From Duganella margarita (GTDB lineage: Bacteria; Pseudomonadota; Gammaproteobacteria; Burkholderiales; Burkholderiaceae_D), in the NCBI RefSeq assembly GCF_009857535.1, contig NZ_WWCS01000012.1:124001-188000 (forward strand): 64,000 nucleotides of DNA, given 5' to 3'. The position numbers and the translations under genes are program-made. The notes under the pieces are model-generated. The model was not told the DNA's origin. It ran no database searches and was given only the letters and a program-made list of their open reading frames with translations. Positions 36,607 through 45,105 of this stretch are shown here, in pieces (position 1 is the stretch's first letter; each line of letters begins with the position of its first letter).

Positions 36607-37236
36607 GTGCGTAAATTAGCAAGTGCTGCGATATTGATGTTGGCCGCCCAGGGCGCCGGCGCGGTCGATCTGTTTAACGGCCGCGATTTCAGCGGCTGGG
36701 AACTGCAAACCACGCCATCGGCTACGGTTGCCGATGCTTTCCGCATGCTGCCGGATGGCGTGATCGCTTCGGCAGGCAAGCCGTCCGGCTTTCTCGCCAC
36801 TACCGATAATTTCCGCAACTACACGCTGCACGTTGAATGGCGCTGGACCGGCAAACCGGGAAATAGCGGCGTGCTGCTGCACATCAGCCCCGGCGCGTTT
36901 GACAGGGTATGGCCGGTCAGCCTGCAAGTGCAGACCAAGAACGGCAACGCCGGCGACCTGCTGCCGATGGCGGCCGGCAGCTTCGCCGAGCCGCTGACCA
37001 GCAAGCCTGGCGCAGAAACCCGCATCAAGGCGCATACGGCGGCCGACAGCGAAAAGCCGGTGGGTGAATGGAATGCCTGCGACATCGTCAGCCGCGACGG
37101 CACGGTGGAGGTGACGGTCAATGGCGTGTTGCAGAATCGCGTGACGAACGTGTCACCGGCATCCGGCCGGATCGGCTTCCAGCTGGAAGGCACGCCGTAC
37201 GAGTTGCGCCGCGTGGTGCTGACGCCGCTGGATTGA
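36607..37236 (+). CDS. Secreted DUF1080 (3-keto-disaccharide hydrolase-like) protein
   Basis: 209 residues starting at GTG 36607 with GGAG 6 bases before it; signal peptide VRKLASAAILMLAAQGAGA. The mature part is a single concanavalin-like jelly roll: VDLFNGRDFSGWEL, FRNYTLHVEWRWTGKPGNSG, GEWNACDIV, TVNGVLQNRV, GRIGFQLEGTPYELRRV, the DUF1080 signature order. Such proteins bind or hydrolyse sugars in the periplasm. The gene is isolated; convergent with the glycine-rich protein gene. Confidence 0.88.
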   Translation: MRKLASAAILMLAAQGAGAVDLFNGRDFSGWELQTTPSATVADAFRMLPDGVIASAGKPSGFLATTDNFRNYTLHVEWRWTGKPGNSGVLLHISPGAFDRVWPVSLQVQTKNGNAGDLLPMAAGSFAEPLTSKPGAETRIKAHTAADSEKPVGEWNACDIVSRDGTVEVTVNGVLQNRVTNVSPASGRIGFQLEGTPYELRRVVLTPLD

Positions 37237-37255
37237 GATCTCAGCGGGGCGGCGC

Positions 37256-37999
37256 TTAGTCTCCGCCGCCACCTCCGCAACCACCGCCACCACACCCGCC
37301 GCCACAGCTGCTTCCTCCGCTGTCCCCGCCACCGTCGCTGCTATCGCCGCCGCCATCGCCCCAATCGGAGCCGCCATCGCTGCCGCCGCCACAGCCGGTG
37401 CTGGTATGTCCAAGGTCGCCGCCGCAGTAGGGCGCTGCGCTGCTACTGCCGTCCTGGCGCGGAAAGCCACTGCAATCCGGCACGTAGACGTAGCCATTGA
37501 GTATGCTGAATTTGGCGTCCAGCGCAAATAACAAGGGCAAGCGCGTGGGATTCTTCGGATTGATGTTCTCCTCATGGCAAGCGTAGTGCCAAGTGCGCCG
37601 GATGCCGGCGTTGTTGCGCTGTCCCTTGAGCAGCATGATGGCCGGTGAATGATGCAGGAACCGGCCGAACGCATGACGGCAAAACTTGTTGTATTCGCGG
37701 GTGTAGAGGATGAATTCGTGCCACAGGTCGTCGACCACTTGCGAGGGCATCGAGACGAATTGGCGCCCGCTTTTCAGGTGCGCCATAAAGAACTGACGAA
37801 GTCCTTGCGCTACCAGTTGGCAGTCCTTCTGCGTAAGATGCGGATGATGCTGGCGCAGCTTGTCGAAGAGGCCTGGTGGCAGGGAAAATTCCCGGATGTG
37901 CTGTTCTCGGCGAGCGCGCCGAGCGGTGCGCAGGTCCATCCATAAGATAGCGGATAGTCCAACCAATACGATGTAGGGAATGGACGCGGGAATGTTCAC
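37256..37999 (-). CDS. GRDP-like protein with a Gly/Cys/Ser/Asp-rich tail
   Basis: 247 residues. An N-terminal hydrophobic helix (PYIVLVGLSAILWM), then a conserved helical domain with PSQVVDDLWHEFILYTREYN and HHSPAIMLLKGQ that resembles the glycine-rich-domain-protein (GRDP/DUF1399) family. The last 45 residues are low-complexity Gly-Ser-Asp with regularly placed Cys (GGSSCGGGCGGGGCGGGGGD). The tail is unusual and may bind metals or form disulfides. Membrane-anchored; function unknown. Confidence 0.7.
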   Translation of the reverse strand: MNIPASIPYIVLVGLSAILWMDLRTARRARREQHIREFSLPPGLFDKLRQHHPHLTQKDCQLVAQGLRQFFMAHLKSGRQFVSMPSQVVDDLWHEFILYTREYNKFCRHAFGRFLHHSPAIMLLKGQRNNAGIRRTWHYACHEENINPKNPTRLPLLFALDAKFSILNGYVYVPDCSGFPRQDGSSSAAPYCGGDLGHTSTGCGGGSDGGSDWGDGGGDSSDGGGDSGGSSCGGGCGGGGCGGGGGD

Positions 38000-38171
38000 G
38001 CTGACACCTCGTTGACTATCTTGACGAGGGCAATTCTAGATCACGGGGCTGACGTAACCACTGGTGTTTGTCAAATTTCGTTCAGCCGCAGTGCTGATTG
38101 CGCCTGCGCAGGCGCAAAACCCCGGCGCCATGCACCCGGCCGTGATCAGCACCATCGTCAACGCCGCGCAT

Positions 38172-38206
38172 TAAAAAAATGCCGGGCACTTCGCAGTGCC
38201 CGGCAT
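38172..38206 (-). terminator. Rho-independent terminator of the di-haem oxidoreductase gene
   Basis: Perfect 12-base stem ATGCCGGGCACT/AGTGCCCGGCAT with a 4-base loop; on the minus strand it is followed by seven T. It lies 22 bases downstream of the stop codon at 38228. Confidence 0.92.
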
Positions 38207-38227
38207 CAAAGAACTACTAAGGATAAG

Positions 38228-41200
38228 TTACAGCGACTTCAGGAACGCCAGCAGCGCATCGCGGTCCGCTGCGGTCAGGTTTTCAAAGCGTTGACGCGAT
38301 TTGGTCGCTTCGCCGCCGTGCCACATGATCGCCTCGGTCAGGTTGCGTGCGCGGCCGTCGTGCAGGTAGCCAGCTTTGCCTGCGGAACCCATCACGGTGT
38401 CCGAGTAGCCGATACCCCACAGCGGCGAGGTACGCCACATATTGCCCTTGGCCTGGCCTTCCACAAACTTGTCCGCCAGACCGGCGCCCATGTCGTGCAG
38501 CAGCAGGTCGGTGTACGGTTTGATGTTCTGGTTGCGCAGTTCCGCAAACAGGCTGCCGCTGCCGGTCTTCTGGTCTACCGTGTGGCAGGCAGCGCAACGC
38601 ATGCCCTGGAACACCGTGCTGCCCTTGGCGATCTTGGCCGGATCCACATCCAGATCCTTCAGCGGCGACACGCCTTTCGGGAAACCGCTGGAGATCGCGC
38701 GCTGGGAAGGCACCGCCACCAGCGACAGATACTGGGTGATCAGCGTCAGTTCCGCTTCGCTCACGCCTTTTTGCGCGGCCGCCGACTTGCAGCCGGCAGG
38801 ATCGGTCAGGCAGCTACGGTTAGGATACAGCGGCGATGTCACCGACATATCCTGTACCAGCGCAGCAGCAGCCTGGTGACGCAGGGTGGCCTTGGCAGCT
38901 TTCCAGCCGAAGCGGCCCAGACGCACGGCGCCGGTGTCCGGATCGAACACGTAGTTGGCGCTGCCTTTCACGCCGTCTTCATCCGGTGCGGTACGGACCT
39001 TGGCCAGGATGTCGGCTTCCGGAATGGCTTCCAGCAGGCCGACGCCCAGCATCGGCTGCGCCTGGCGCAGCGATACGGTGTCCGGCGTCGCGCTTTCGAA
39101 GGCCAATACCGGCTTGCGCAGTTCCACCGCCGTGCCATCCGCCAACTTGGCGATGCTGGAAACGAAACTGGCGACACGTACGCCCAGGCCCCAGTTCTGT
39201 GGCGCACCGGTCGACGATACCGCGTTCATCTGCACCGCCGTACCATATTGCGGATGCGGGGTTTGCACGCCATTGGCATCGGTCACCGCCACCCGCACGG
39301 TCATGTTGTCCAGACGCTGGTTGACAGCGATCGGCGCCGGGCTGCGGCCGTTGTTGACGTGGCAGCCGATACAGGCGGACTGGCCATAACGCTGGCCTTG
39401 CAGGCCGACGGCCGGATCGTAACGGTCATTGCCTGGCTCGTTGTGCATGCCGGTGGTGAAGTTGGTGTGCACCAGACGCCGGCCTTCGACGAAGCGCTGC
39501 ATATTCTGCATGCCGACGTTGTTTTGCGGCTGCTGGAACATGTGGTCGCCGTTGTCGGCGTAATCATACGACACCGAACCGGTACCGCCTTGCAGGTACT
39601 GGTCTGGAATCGGCGTCGAATTCAGGCGCGGCTGGATGCCGTACCATGGACGCAGGCCCTGGCCGACTACATAGGTCCACTCGTTGGCGTAGTAGCGGAA
39701 GCCGCCGTTGTCGCCCTTGGCCTTCATCGCTGCCTCGACCGCAAACATCGATGGACCGGCTTCGATCACGTCGCCGACTTTAAGCGGGCGCGCATCGACG
39801 GCGGTGCCGTCCGGGAAACCGGCCGCGTTCAGGTGGTTATGACGCGGGTACTCCTTGATCAACAGCGTGCAACCGTTATTGATGCCGTTTGCCGAGTTGA
39901 GCTTGAAGTTGGCTGGGTAGGCGACCGGATCGCAAGGCTGGTTGTTGTCCTGCACGATCTCGCGGCCGACCATCCAGCCGTAGCCGGTGCTGCCCGGGTC
40001 GTCGAAGCGGCGGAAGAACACAGTGTTGCCGCGCAAGCCCTGGGTCTGGTGGTACTCGTTGAAGATCAGGGTCGGCTTGGTAACGCCGGCCACGCGGCTG
40101 TTGTCGATCATCTCCAGGCCCCAGGTGCGGTTCTTGAAGTAGTTCGCCACGAAGATCAGGTAAGCGCCCGGGCCTTTGTCCTGCGGCAGACCGGTGACCG
40201 GATCGACGGTGTCGTTGGGGCCGTAGCCGATTTCGTTCCAGTCCTCGCCGCGCTCGCGGCCATGACGGCCGACGCCGCGCGCGCCCCAGCGGGTGACGAT
40301 GGTGCCGTCGGCCAGCGTGAACTGGGTCGATTCCAGCGGCTGCGCATAGCTCGGCAGCGGAATCAGGCCGGCGCCGCTGGCAGGGAAGGGGAAGGCCGAG
40401 GTGGTGGTGCCGGCCGCCAGGCTGTTGTCGCTGCCCGGAGTCTTGAACTCGACTTCAAACAGCGAATAACCGTACTGGGTGGCGCGCTGCACGCCTTGCA
40501 GCTGGATGTAGCGGGCGTTGACGCCGAGGTTGAAGAACTCCTCGGTGCCGCCCTGGCCGTTGGTGACACTGCGGATCACGGTCCAGCTCTGGCCGTCGTC
40601 CGACACGGCCAGGTTGTACTGCTTGCCGTAGGCGTTTTCCCAGGTCAGCTTCAGGTAGCCGATTTGCGTCTTGGCGCCGAAGTCGAATTGCAGCCACGCG
40701 CCATTGTCGGCGGCGCTGCTCCAGCGGGTATTGAGCTTGCCATCGACCGCCAGGTCGGCGGTGTTGGCGCCTTCCACTGGCGAGGAGGTCACCTTGACCG
40801 GCTTGATCGACACGCCCGGCTTGGTCACGTCGACCGGCACTTGCGGCGTGGTGGCCGGATCGTCCGGCAGGGTGCCGGTACCGGTGTCCGTGCTGCCGCC
40901 GGAGTAGGCGACGATCTCGAAGATCGAGTAGCCGTAGCCGGTGGAACGCTTGATGCCCAGCATGCGCAGATAGCGGCCCTGGCCGTTCAGGCCGGTCAGG
41001 TCCTCGACGCCGCCATTGCTGCCGGTGACGTGTTTGAGCGTGGTCCAGTTGGAATTATCGTCCGACACCTGCAGTTCATATTCGGTGGCGTGGGCGTTTT
41101 CCCAGTTGATGTGGACGCGGTTGATGGTCTGGGTCTGGCCGTAGTCCAGCGTCAGCCATTCGTTGTCGCTGAAGCCACTGCCCCAGCGCGTGCCGTCGTT

Positions 41201-41449
41201 GGTATCGATCGCAGCAGTGGCGCCGAGATCGCCTCGTTCGGCGGAGCTGGCGGTGGCGCCCACCGGTGTTAGCGCTACCTCCGCAACTGCCGCTTTCATC
41301 ATGCTCATGGTGCGGGCATTTGGTGCGGTAGTGCTGTCACTGCTGCCGCCACACGCAGCTAGTGCCAGACTCAGTGCGATTGGTAGCGCTGTCCTAGAAA
41401 AAGTGTGAAAGCTTTCCAAAGAACGCTTTCTCTGTGGCAAGTTTGTCAT
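38228..41449 (-). CDS. Di-haem oxidoreductase (thiol oxidoreductase-like) lipoprotein with two discoidin domains
   Basis: 1073 residues. Lipoprotein signal with C33 (LSLALAAC). Two F5/8-type C (discoidin) carbohydrate-binding domains at about 60-184 and 217-337, each with the NTRWSSA/WLQFDFG order. A middle stretch of about 300 residues is unassigned. The C-terminal part is a di-haem cytochrome c domain related to DHOR/CCP proteins: haem motifs CIGCH (693-697) and CAACH (952-956), then GIGYSDTVMGSAGKAGYLHD. Start ATG 41449 with GGGGA 6 bases upstream. Outer-membrane surface or periplasmic; it may couple polysaccharide binding with electron transfer. Function not established. Confidence 0.85.
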   Translation of the reverse strand: MTNLPQRKRSLESFHTFSRTALPIALSLALAACGGSSDSTTAPNARTMSMMKAAVAEVALTPVGATASSAERGDLGATAAIDTNDGTRWGSGFSDNEWLTLDYGQTQTINRVHINWENAHATEYELQVSDDNSNWTTLKHVTGSNGGVEDLTGLNGQGRYLRMLGIKRSTGYGYSIFEIVAYSGGSTDTGTGTLPDDPATTPQVPVDVTKPGVSIKPVKVTSSPVEGANTADLAVDGKLNTRWSSAADNGAWLQFDFGAKTQIGYLKLTWENAYGKQYNLAVSDDGQSWTVIRSVTNGQGGTEEFFNLGVNARYIQLQGVQRATQYGYSLFEVEFKTPGSDNSLAAGTTTSAFPFPASGAGLIPLPSYAQPLESTQFTLADGTIVTRWGARGVGRHGRERGEDWNEIGYGPNDTVDPVTGLPQDKGPGAYLIFVANYFKNRTWGLEMIDNSRVAGVTKPTLIFNEYHQTQGLRGNTVFFRRFDDPGSTGYGWMVGREIVQDNNQPCDPVAYPANFKLNSANGINNGCTLLIKEYPRHNHLNAAGFPDGTAVDARPLKVGDVIEAGPSMFAVEAAMKAKGDNGGFRYYANEWTYVVGQGLRPWYGIQPRLNSTPIPDQYLQGGTGSVSYDYADNGDHMFQQPQNNVGMQNMQRFVEGRRLVHTNFTTGMHNEPGNDRYDPAVGLQGQRYGQSACIGCHVNNGRSPAPIAVNQRLDNMTVRVAVTDANGVQTPHPQYGTAVQMNAVSSTGAPQNWGLGVRVASFVSSIAKLADGTAVELRKPVLAFESATPDTVSLRQAQPMLGVGLLEAIPEADILAKVRTAPDEDGVKGSANYVFDPDTGAVRLGRFGWKAAKATLRHQAAAALVQDMSVTSPLYPNRSCLTDPAGCKSAAAQKGVSEAELTLITQYLSLVAVPSQRAISSGFPKGVSPLKDLDVDPAKIAKGSTVFQGMRCAACHTVDQKTGSGSLFAELRNQNIKPYTDLLLHDMGAGLADKFVEGQAKGNMWRTSPLWGIGYSDTVMGSAGKAGYLHDGRARNLTEAIMWHGGEATKSRQRFENLTAADRDALLAFLKSL

Positions 41450-41550
41450 GTATATCCCCTGGCTTTCGGCTGAAATGGAAAGATTGCCAACGGCACACCG
41501 CCGTAGCGACGCGCATTCTGCAACAAAAAAAGTTTTCGCTGCGCACGAAT

Positions 41551-41568
41551 GATTCAAGTACTTGAATC
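41551..41568. promoter_or_regulatory. 18-base perfect palindrome upstream of the di-haem oxidoreductase gene
   Basis: GATTCAAGTACTTGAATC is perfectly symmetric, 102 bases before the ATG at 41449. It fits ATTC-N8-GAAT, the type of site used by some ArsR-family repressors (SqrR/BigR), but also other dimeric regulators. An upstream-facing TATAAT lies at 41570-41575 on the + strand. Confidence 0.6.
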
Positions 41569-41763
41569 CTATAATTGCTGCATGGCAATAGGCGTGAAGA
41601 TAGCTTTGGTCCTATTGACTGTCAAGCTATTTGGACAACCATACAACAAAATCTTTTGGGGTATATCGATCAGCTGCCTGTTTTTAGGCAGACGCATGAA
41701 AGCCGCTCACAGAGGTACTGTGAGCGGCTTCTCCGGCGGCTGGCGTCGCAATTTAGGCAGGGA
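41569..41763. other. AT-rich gap between two minus-strand genes
   Basis: About 195 bases, clearly less GC-rich than its surroundings up to 41700. Besides the terminator-like hairpin (41699-41731) it holds a smaller dyad CTGCCT-gttttt-AGGCAG (41674-41691). A + strand frame begins at 41582 (MAIGVKIALVLLTVKLFG) but runs through the terminator, so I do not call it a gene. Confidence 0.5.
41699..41731 (-). terminator. Terminator-like hairpin after rlhA
   Basis: Arms AAGCCGCTCACAG and CTGTGAGCGGCTT (13 bases, loop AGGTA), 33 bases beyond the rlhA stop. On the minus strand only TTTC follows, so termination may be partial. Confidence 0.7.
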
Positions 41764-43734
41764 TCAGGCGCGTGGGCGCTGGCGGTGGAAGGTAAGCGGG
41801 CTGTATGGAATGTTGGATGGCGGCGCCGACTTCAAGATACCCGGCTTCATCGCGCCGACCACGTGCATTTCGCACGGTTTGCAGTCGAATCGCAGGGTAT
41901 AGGTCTCGTCGCCGCTGACCAGGGTCATCGGCTCGGCCTTGACCTGGCCCTGCACGCCTTGCACGCCCTTGGCCTGCTTTGGACACAGGTTGAACGAGAA
42001 ACGCAGGCAGTGCTTGGTGATCATCAGCGGCACTTCGCCGGCTTCCTCATGCGACTCGTAGGCAGCGGCTATCAGTTGCACGCCGTGCCTGGTGTAGAAA
42101 GCGCGCGCTTTTTCGTTGTAGACGTTGGCCAGGTAGCTCAGCTGGGTATCCGGGTAGATCGCCAGCGGCTCGGCGGCCGGCTTGCGCGTCGGCCGCTCCC
42201 AGGCCGCCAGACGCACGGCCTCATGCGCCTCGATGGCGTCGCGCCGCAAAGCGTTGATGACGGCCGATGGCACAAACCACGGCTGCGACAGCTTCAGCGT
42301 GACGCTGTCGGCGCGGAACATGGTGTTGCCCAGTTTGCCCAGGCTGGCGCGCAGGCCGGCGTCGGCCTGCTCGGGGTTTTGCGCCGGTTGCAGCGCCAGG
42401 GCGGCGTTGGTGCTGCTCAGGTAGCCGTCTTCGTCGCACAGGTCCAGGCGCAGGCCGCCGTCCTGTTCGCTCAGCGTCAGGTGCAGGCCAACCTTGCGGT
42501 CGGACGATTTCTTGTTGAGCGTCGATTCCCACTGGCGGTCGCCATTGCGGTTGACCGACAGGCCGATGCGCAGGCCGGGGAGGGCGCTGATCGCCTCGTT
42601 CGGATAGACGCGCCACAGCTGGCCTTCCTCGCTGTCGCCGATTTTCTTGGCGGTGTTGGCCTGGATGCCGAAGGTCTCGCGCTTGTGCATGTAGTTCAGG
42701 CCGTCACCATTGGACATCGCCGCGTTGGTGACCATGTCGAAGTGGTCGGTGGCCAGACGAGTGATGGTGCCCAGCTCGACGCCGACATACTTCGGGCTGT
42801 CGAAGGCGCCGATTTCGTCCTGACGGCCGTTGGCGAAGTAATCGGTGTGGCCGCGGTGGAAGTTCTTGTCGATGTCCGGCGTAAACAGGATGCTGGTGGC
42901 GCCGCTGGCCGCGCGGGTAAATTCGGTGCGGCGCTCCAGGATTTCGTCGAGCAGCAGGCGGTAGTGGGCGGTGATGTTCTTCACATAGCCCATGTCCTTG
43001 TAGCGGCCCTCGATCTTGAACGAGCGGATGCCGGCGTCGATCAGCGCTTCCAGATTGCGGCTCTGGTCATTGTCCTTCATCGACAGCAGGTGCTTTTCGT
43101 AGGCCACGACGCGCCCCTTGTTGTCGCTCAGCGTGTACGGCAGGCGGCAGGCTTGCGAGCAGTCGCCGCGGTTGGCGCTGCGGCCGGTGTCGGCGTGCGA
43201 GATGTAGCACTGGCCCGAGTAGGCCACGCACAGCGCGCCGTGGATGAAGTATTCCAGCGGCGTGTCGACGTCGGCGTGGATCTTCTTGATCTGCTCGATG
43301 GTCAGCTCGCGCGCCAGCACCAGTTGCGAGAAGCCGACATCGCCGAGGAATTTGGCTTTTTCCATGGTGCGGATGTCGCACTGGGTACTGGCGTGCAGCT
43401 GGATCGGCGGCAGGTCCATTTCCAGCAAGCCCATGTCCTGCACGATCAGCGCGTCGACGCCGGCTTCGTACAGCTGCCAGATCTGCTTGCGGGCCGCGTC
43501 CAGCTCGGCGTCGTGCAGGATCGTGTTCAGCGTGACGAAAACGCGCGAGCGATAGCGGTGCGCGAATTCCACCAGGCTGGAGATCTCCTCGATCGAATTG
43601 CTGGCGTTGTGGCGCGCGCCGAAGGCCGGGCCGCCGATATAGACGGCGTCGGCGCCATGCAGGATGGCTTCACGGCCGATTTCGGCGGTTTTGGCGGGCG
43701 ACAGCAGTTCAAGCTGGTGGGCTAGCAGGGTCAT
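41764..43734 (-). CDS. rlhA: 23S rRNA C2501 hydroxylase (U32 peptidase-like)
   Basis: 656 residues, matching the long U32 member RlhA (YdcP, about 650). The N-terminal TIM-barrel carries LELLSPAKTAEIGREAILHG and HGALCVAYSGQCYISHADTG with the Cys cluster SANRGDCSQACRLPYTL; the extra C-terminal domain contains NLCPKQAKGV and RFDCKPCEMHV. RlhA hydroxylates C2501 of 23S rRNA, probably with an Fe-S cofactor and prephenate-derived input. The shorter tRNA homolog TrhP would be about 450 residues. Single gene. Confidence 0.9.
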   Translation of the reverse strand: MTLLAHQLELLSPAKTAEIGREAILHGADAVYIGGPAFGARHNASNSIEEISSLVEFAHRYRSRVFVTLNTILHDAELDAARKQIWQLYEAGVDALIVQDMGLLEMDLPPIQLHASTQCDIRTMEKAKFLGDVGFSQLVLARELTIEQIKKIHADVDTPLEYFIHGALCVAYSGQCYISHADTGRSANRGDCSQACRLPYTLSDNKGRVVAYEKHLLSMKDNDQSRNLEALIDAGIRSFKIEGRYKDMGYVKNITAHYRLLLDEILERRTEFTRAASGATSILFTPDIDKNFHRGHTDYFANGRQDEIGAFDSPKYVGVELGTITRLATDHFDMVTNAAMSNGDGLNYMHKRETFGIQANTAKKIGDSEEGQLWRVYPNEAISALPGLRIGLSVNRNGDRQWESTLNKKSSDRKVGLHLTLSEQDGGLRLDLCDEDGYLSSTNAALALQPAQNPEQADAGLRASLGKLGNTMFRADSVTLKLSQPWFVPSAVINALRRDAIEAHEAVRLAAWERPTRKPAAEPLAIYPDTQLSYLANVYNEKARAFYTRHGVQLIAAAYESHEEAGEVPLMITKHCLRFSFNLCPKQAKGVQGVQGQVKAEPMTLVSGDETYTLRFDCKPCEMHVVGAMKPGILKSAPPSNIPYSPLTFHRQRPRA

Positions 43735-43827
43735 GGCGGCATTCCTTACGATTAAGGCGGGAATTATAGCGAAATCAAGGCCTTAAGTCATTGTCCGCAT
43801 CGCTACAACGGTTTTAGACGACGCATT

Positions 43828-43841
43828 TTGATGTGGATCAA
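43828..43841. promoter_or_regulatory. Perfect FNR/ANR box upstream of adhP
   Basis: TTGATGTGGATCAA matches the consensus TTGAT-N4-ATCAA exactly, 76 bases before the adhP start. It suggests oxygen-limitation control. Confidence 0.85.
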
Positions 43842-43916
43842 TGTCAGAGCCGGTGGGGCTCACTATCGTGTCCCCATGCCACTCGTAACCGAATCGGAAT
43901 CGCCAGGAGAAAAATG

Positions 43917-44954
43917 ATGGGAAAAATGATGAAAGCCGCCGTGGTGCGCAGCTTCGGCCAGCCCCTGTACGTGGAAGATGCACCGGTGCCGACGCCCGGC
44001 GCTGGACAGGTGCTGGTGAAAATCGAAGCGTGCGGCGTGTGCCATACCGATCTGCATGCCGCCGAGGGCGATTGGCCGGTGAAGCCTAATCCGCCTTTCA
44101 TCCCAGGCCATGAGGGCGTCGGGTATATCGCCGAAGTCGGGGCAGGGGTAAAGCATGTCAAGGCGGGCGACCGGGTTGGCATCCCGTGGCTGTACTCGGC
44201 CTGCGGCCATTGTCCGCATTGTCTGGGCGGATGGGAAACCTTGTGCGAGTCCCAGCAAAACACCGGGTACTCAGTCAACGGCGGCTTTGCCGAATTTGCA
44301 CTGGCCGATGCCGATTACGTCGGCCACCTGCCCAAGAGCATCGGCTTCGTCGAGATCGCGCCGATACTGTGCGCCGGCGTGACGGTCTACAAGGGTTTGA
44401 AAGTAACCGACACCAAGCCGGGCGACTGGGTCGTTATCTCCGGCATCGGCGGACTGGGTCACATGGCGGTGCAATACGCCAAAGCGATGGGGCTGAATGT
44501 GGTCGCGGTCGATATCGACGACGCCAAACTGGCGCTGGCCAAGCGGCTCGGCGCGGCGCTGACCGTCAACGCCAGGACGGTCGATCCGGCGGCGTTCATC
44601 AGGAAGGAGATTGGTGGCGCCCATGGTGCGCTGGTCACGGCGGTCTCGCCCAAAGCCTTTGCACAGGCGGTCGGCATGGTGCGGCGGGGTGGTACGATTT
44701 CGCTCAATGGCTTGCCGCCGGGCGACTTTCCGATCTCGATCTTTGACATGGTGTTAAACGGCATTACCGTACGCGGCTCCATCGTCGGCACGCGGCTGGA
44801 TCTGCAGGAAGCGCTGGCGTTCGCCGAGGAGGGCAAGGTACGGGCGACGGTGGCAACCGCCAGGCTGGACGACATCAACAGCGTGTTCGACCGCATGCGC
44901 GCGGGCGATATCGAAGGGCGGATCGTGCTGGATTTTGCAAACGCGCCGCAGTAA
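43917..44954 (+). CDS. adhP: Zinc-dependent alcohol dehydrogenase (AdhP type)
   Basis: 345 residues. Catalytic zinc site [16 protein letters not shown] and GHEGVG; structural zinc Cys4 in [21 protein letters not shown]-binding [17 protein letters not shown]. Propanol-preferring/ethanol dehydrogenase type that re-oxidises NADH during fermentation or oxidises alcohols. Several ATGs are close together; 43917 is favoured since AGGAG at 43905-43909 is 7 bases away (4 bases from 43914). The upstream FNR box suggests induction under low oxygen. Confidence 0.92.
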   Translation: MGKMMKAAVVRSFGQPLYVEDAPVPTPGAGQVLVKIEACGVCHTDLHAAEGDWPVKPNPPFIPGHEGVGYIAEVGAGVKHVKAGDRVGIPWLYSACGHCPHCLGGWETLCESQQNTGYSVNGGFAEFALADADYVGHLPKSIGFVEIAPILCAGVTVYKGLKVTDTKPGDWVVISGIGGLGHMAVQYAKAMGLNVVAVDIDDAKLALAKRLGAALTVNARTVDPAAFIRKEIGGAHGALVTAVSPKAFAQAVGMVRRGGTISLNGLPPGDFPISIFDMVLNGITVRGSIVGTRLDLQEALAFAEEGKVRATVATARLDDINSVFDRMRAGDIEGRIVLDFANAPQ

Positions 44955-45009
44955 CCGGCCGCGCCATCCCGGCAGCGCATCAGGTGGCGCTGCCGCCGGA
45001 GAGCATAAC

Positions 45010-45046
45010 TTTTAATCGACATTACTACCTATATTGTCGATTAAAA
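45010..45046. repeat. Perfect 12-base inverted repeat upstream of the recombinase gene
   Basis: TTTTAATCGACA (45010-45021) and TGTCGATTAAAA (45035-45046) with a 13-base AT-rich spacer. Spacer length is unlike Xer sites (6-8), so an operator is more likely than a crossover site, but the latter is not excluded. Confidence 0.75.
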
Positions 45047-45058
45047 TAACTGTACGAG

Positions 45059-45092
45059 ATACTGTATAATCCACTAGATATTCATACAGTAT
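45059..45092. repeat. Second inverted repeat upstream of the recombinase gene
   Basis: ATACTGTAT (45059-45067) and ATACAGTAT (45084-45092), perfect 9-base arms with a 16-base spacer, ending 13 bases before the recombinase ATG. Outer sequence resembles CTGT/ACAG LexA halves but the spacing is wrong for LexA. Confidence 0.7.
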
Positions 45093-45105
45093 TTAGCGTT
45101 CAACA

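Noticed and set aside
38080-38173. Short + strand frame ending NPGAMHPAVISTIVNAAH
   Set aside because: Only about 30 codons, no start or ribosome site, no family I can name; could be a relic but cannot be supported.
38012-41272. 1086-codon open frame on the + strand
   Set aside because: It is antisense to the di-haem oxidoreductase, His/Arg/Gly-rich without any family motif, a typical shadow of a high-GC gene on the opposite strand.
41582-41902. Small membrane protein gene behind a TATAAT
   Set aside because: The frame passes through the rlhA terminator hairpin and into antisense of rlhA; no ribosome site and no -35 box.
45059-45092. LexA box upstream of the recombinase
   Set aside because: CTGT and ACAG halves are present but separated by far more than the 8 bases LexA requires.
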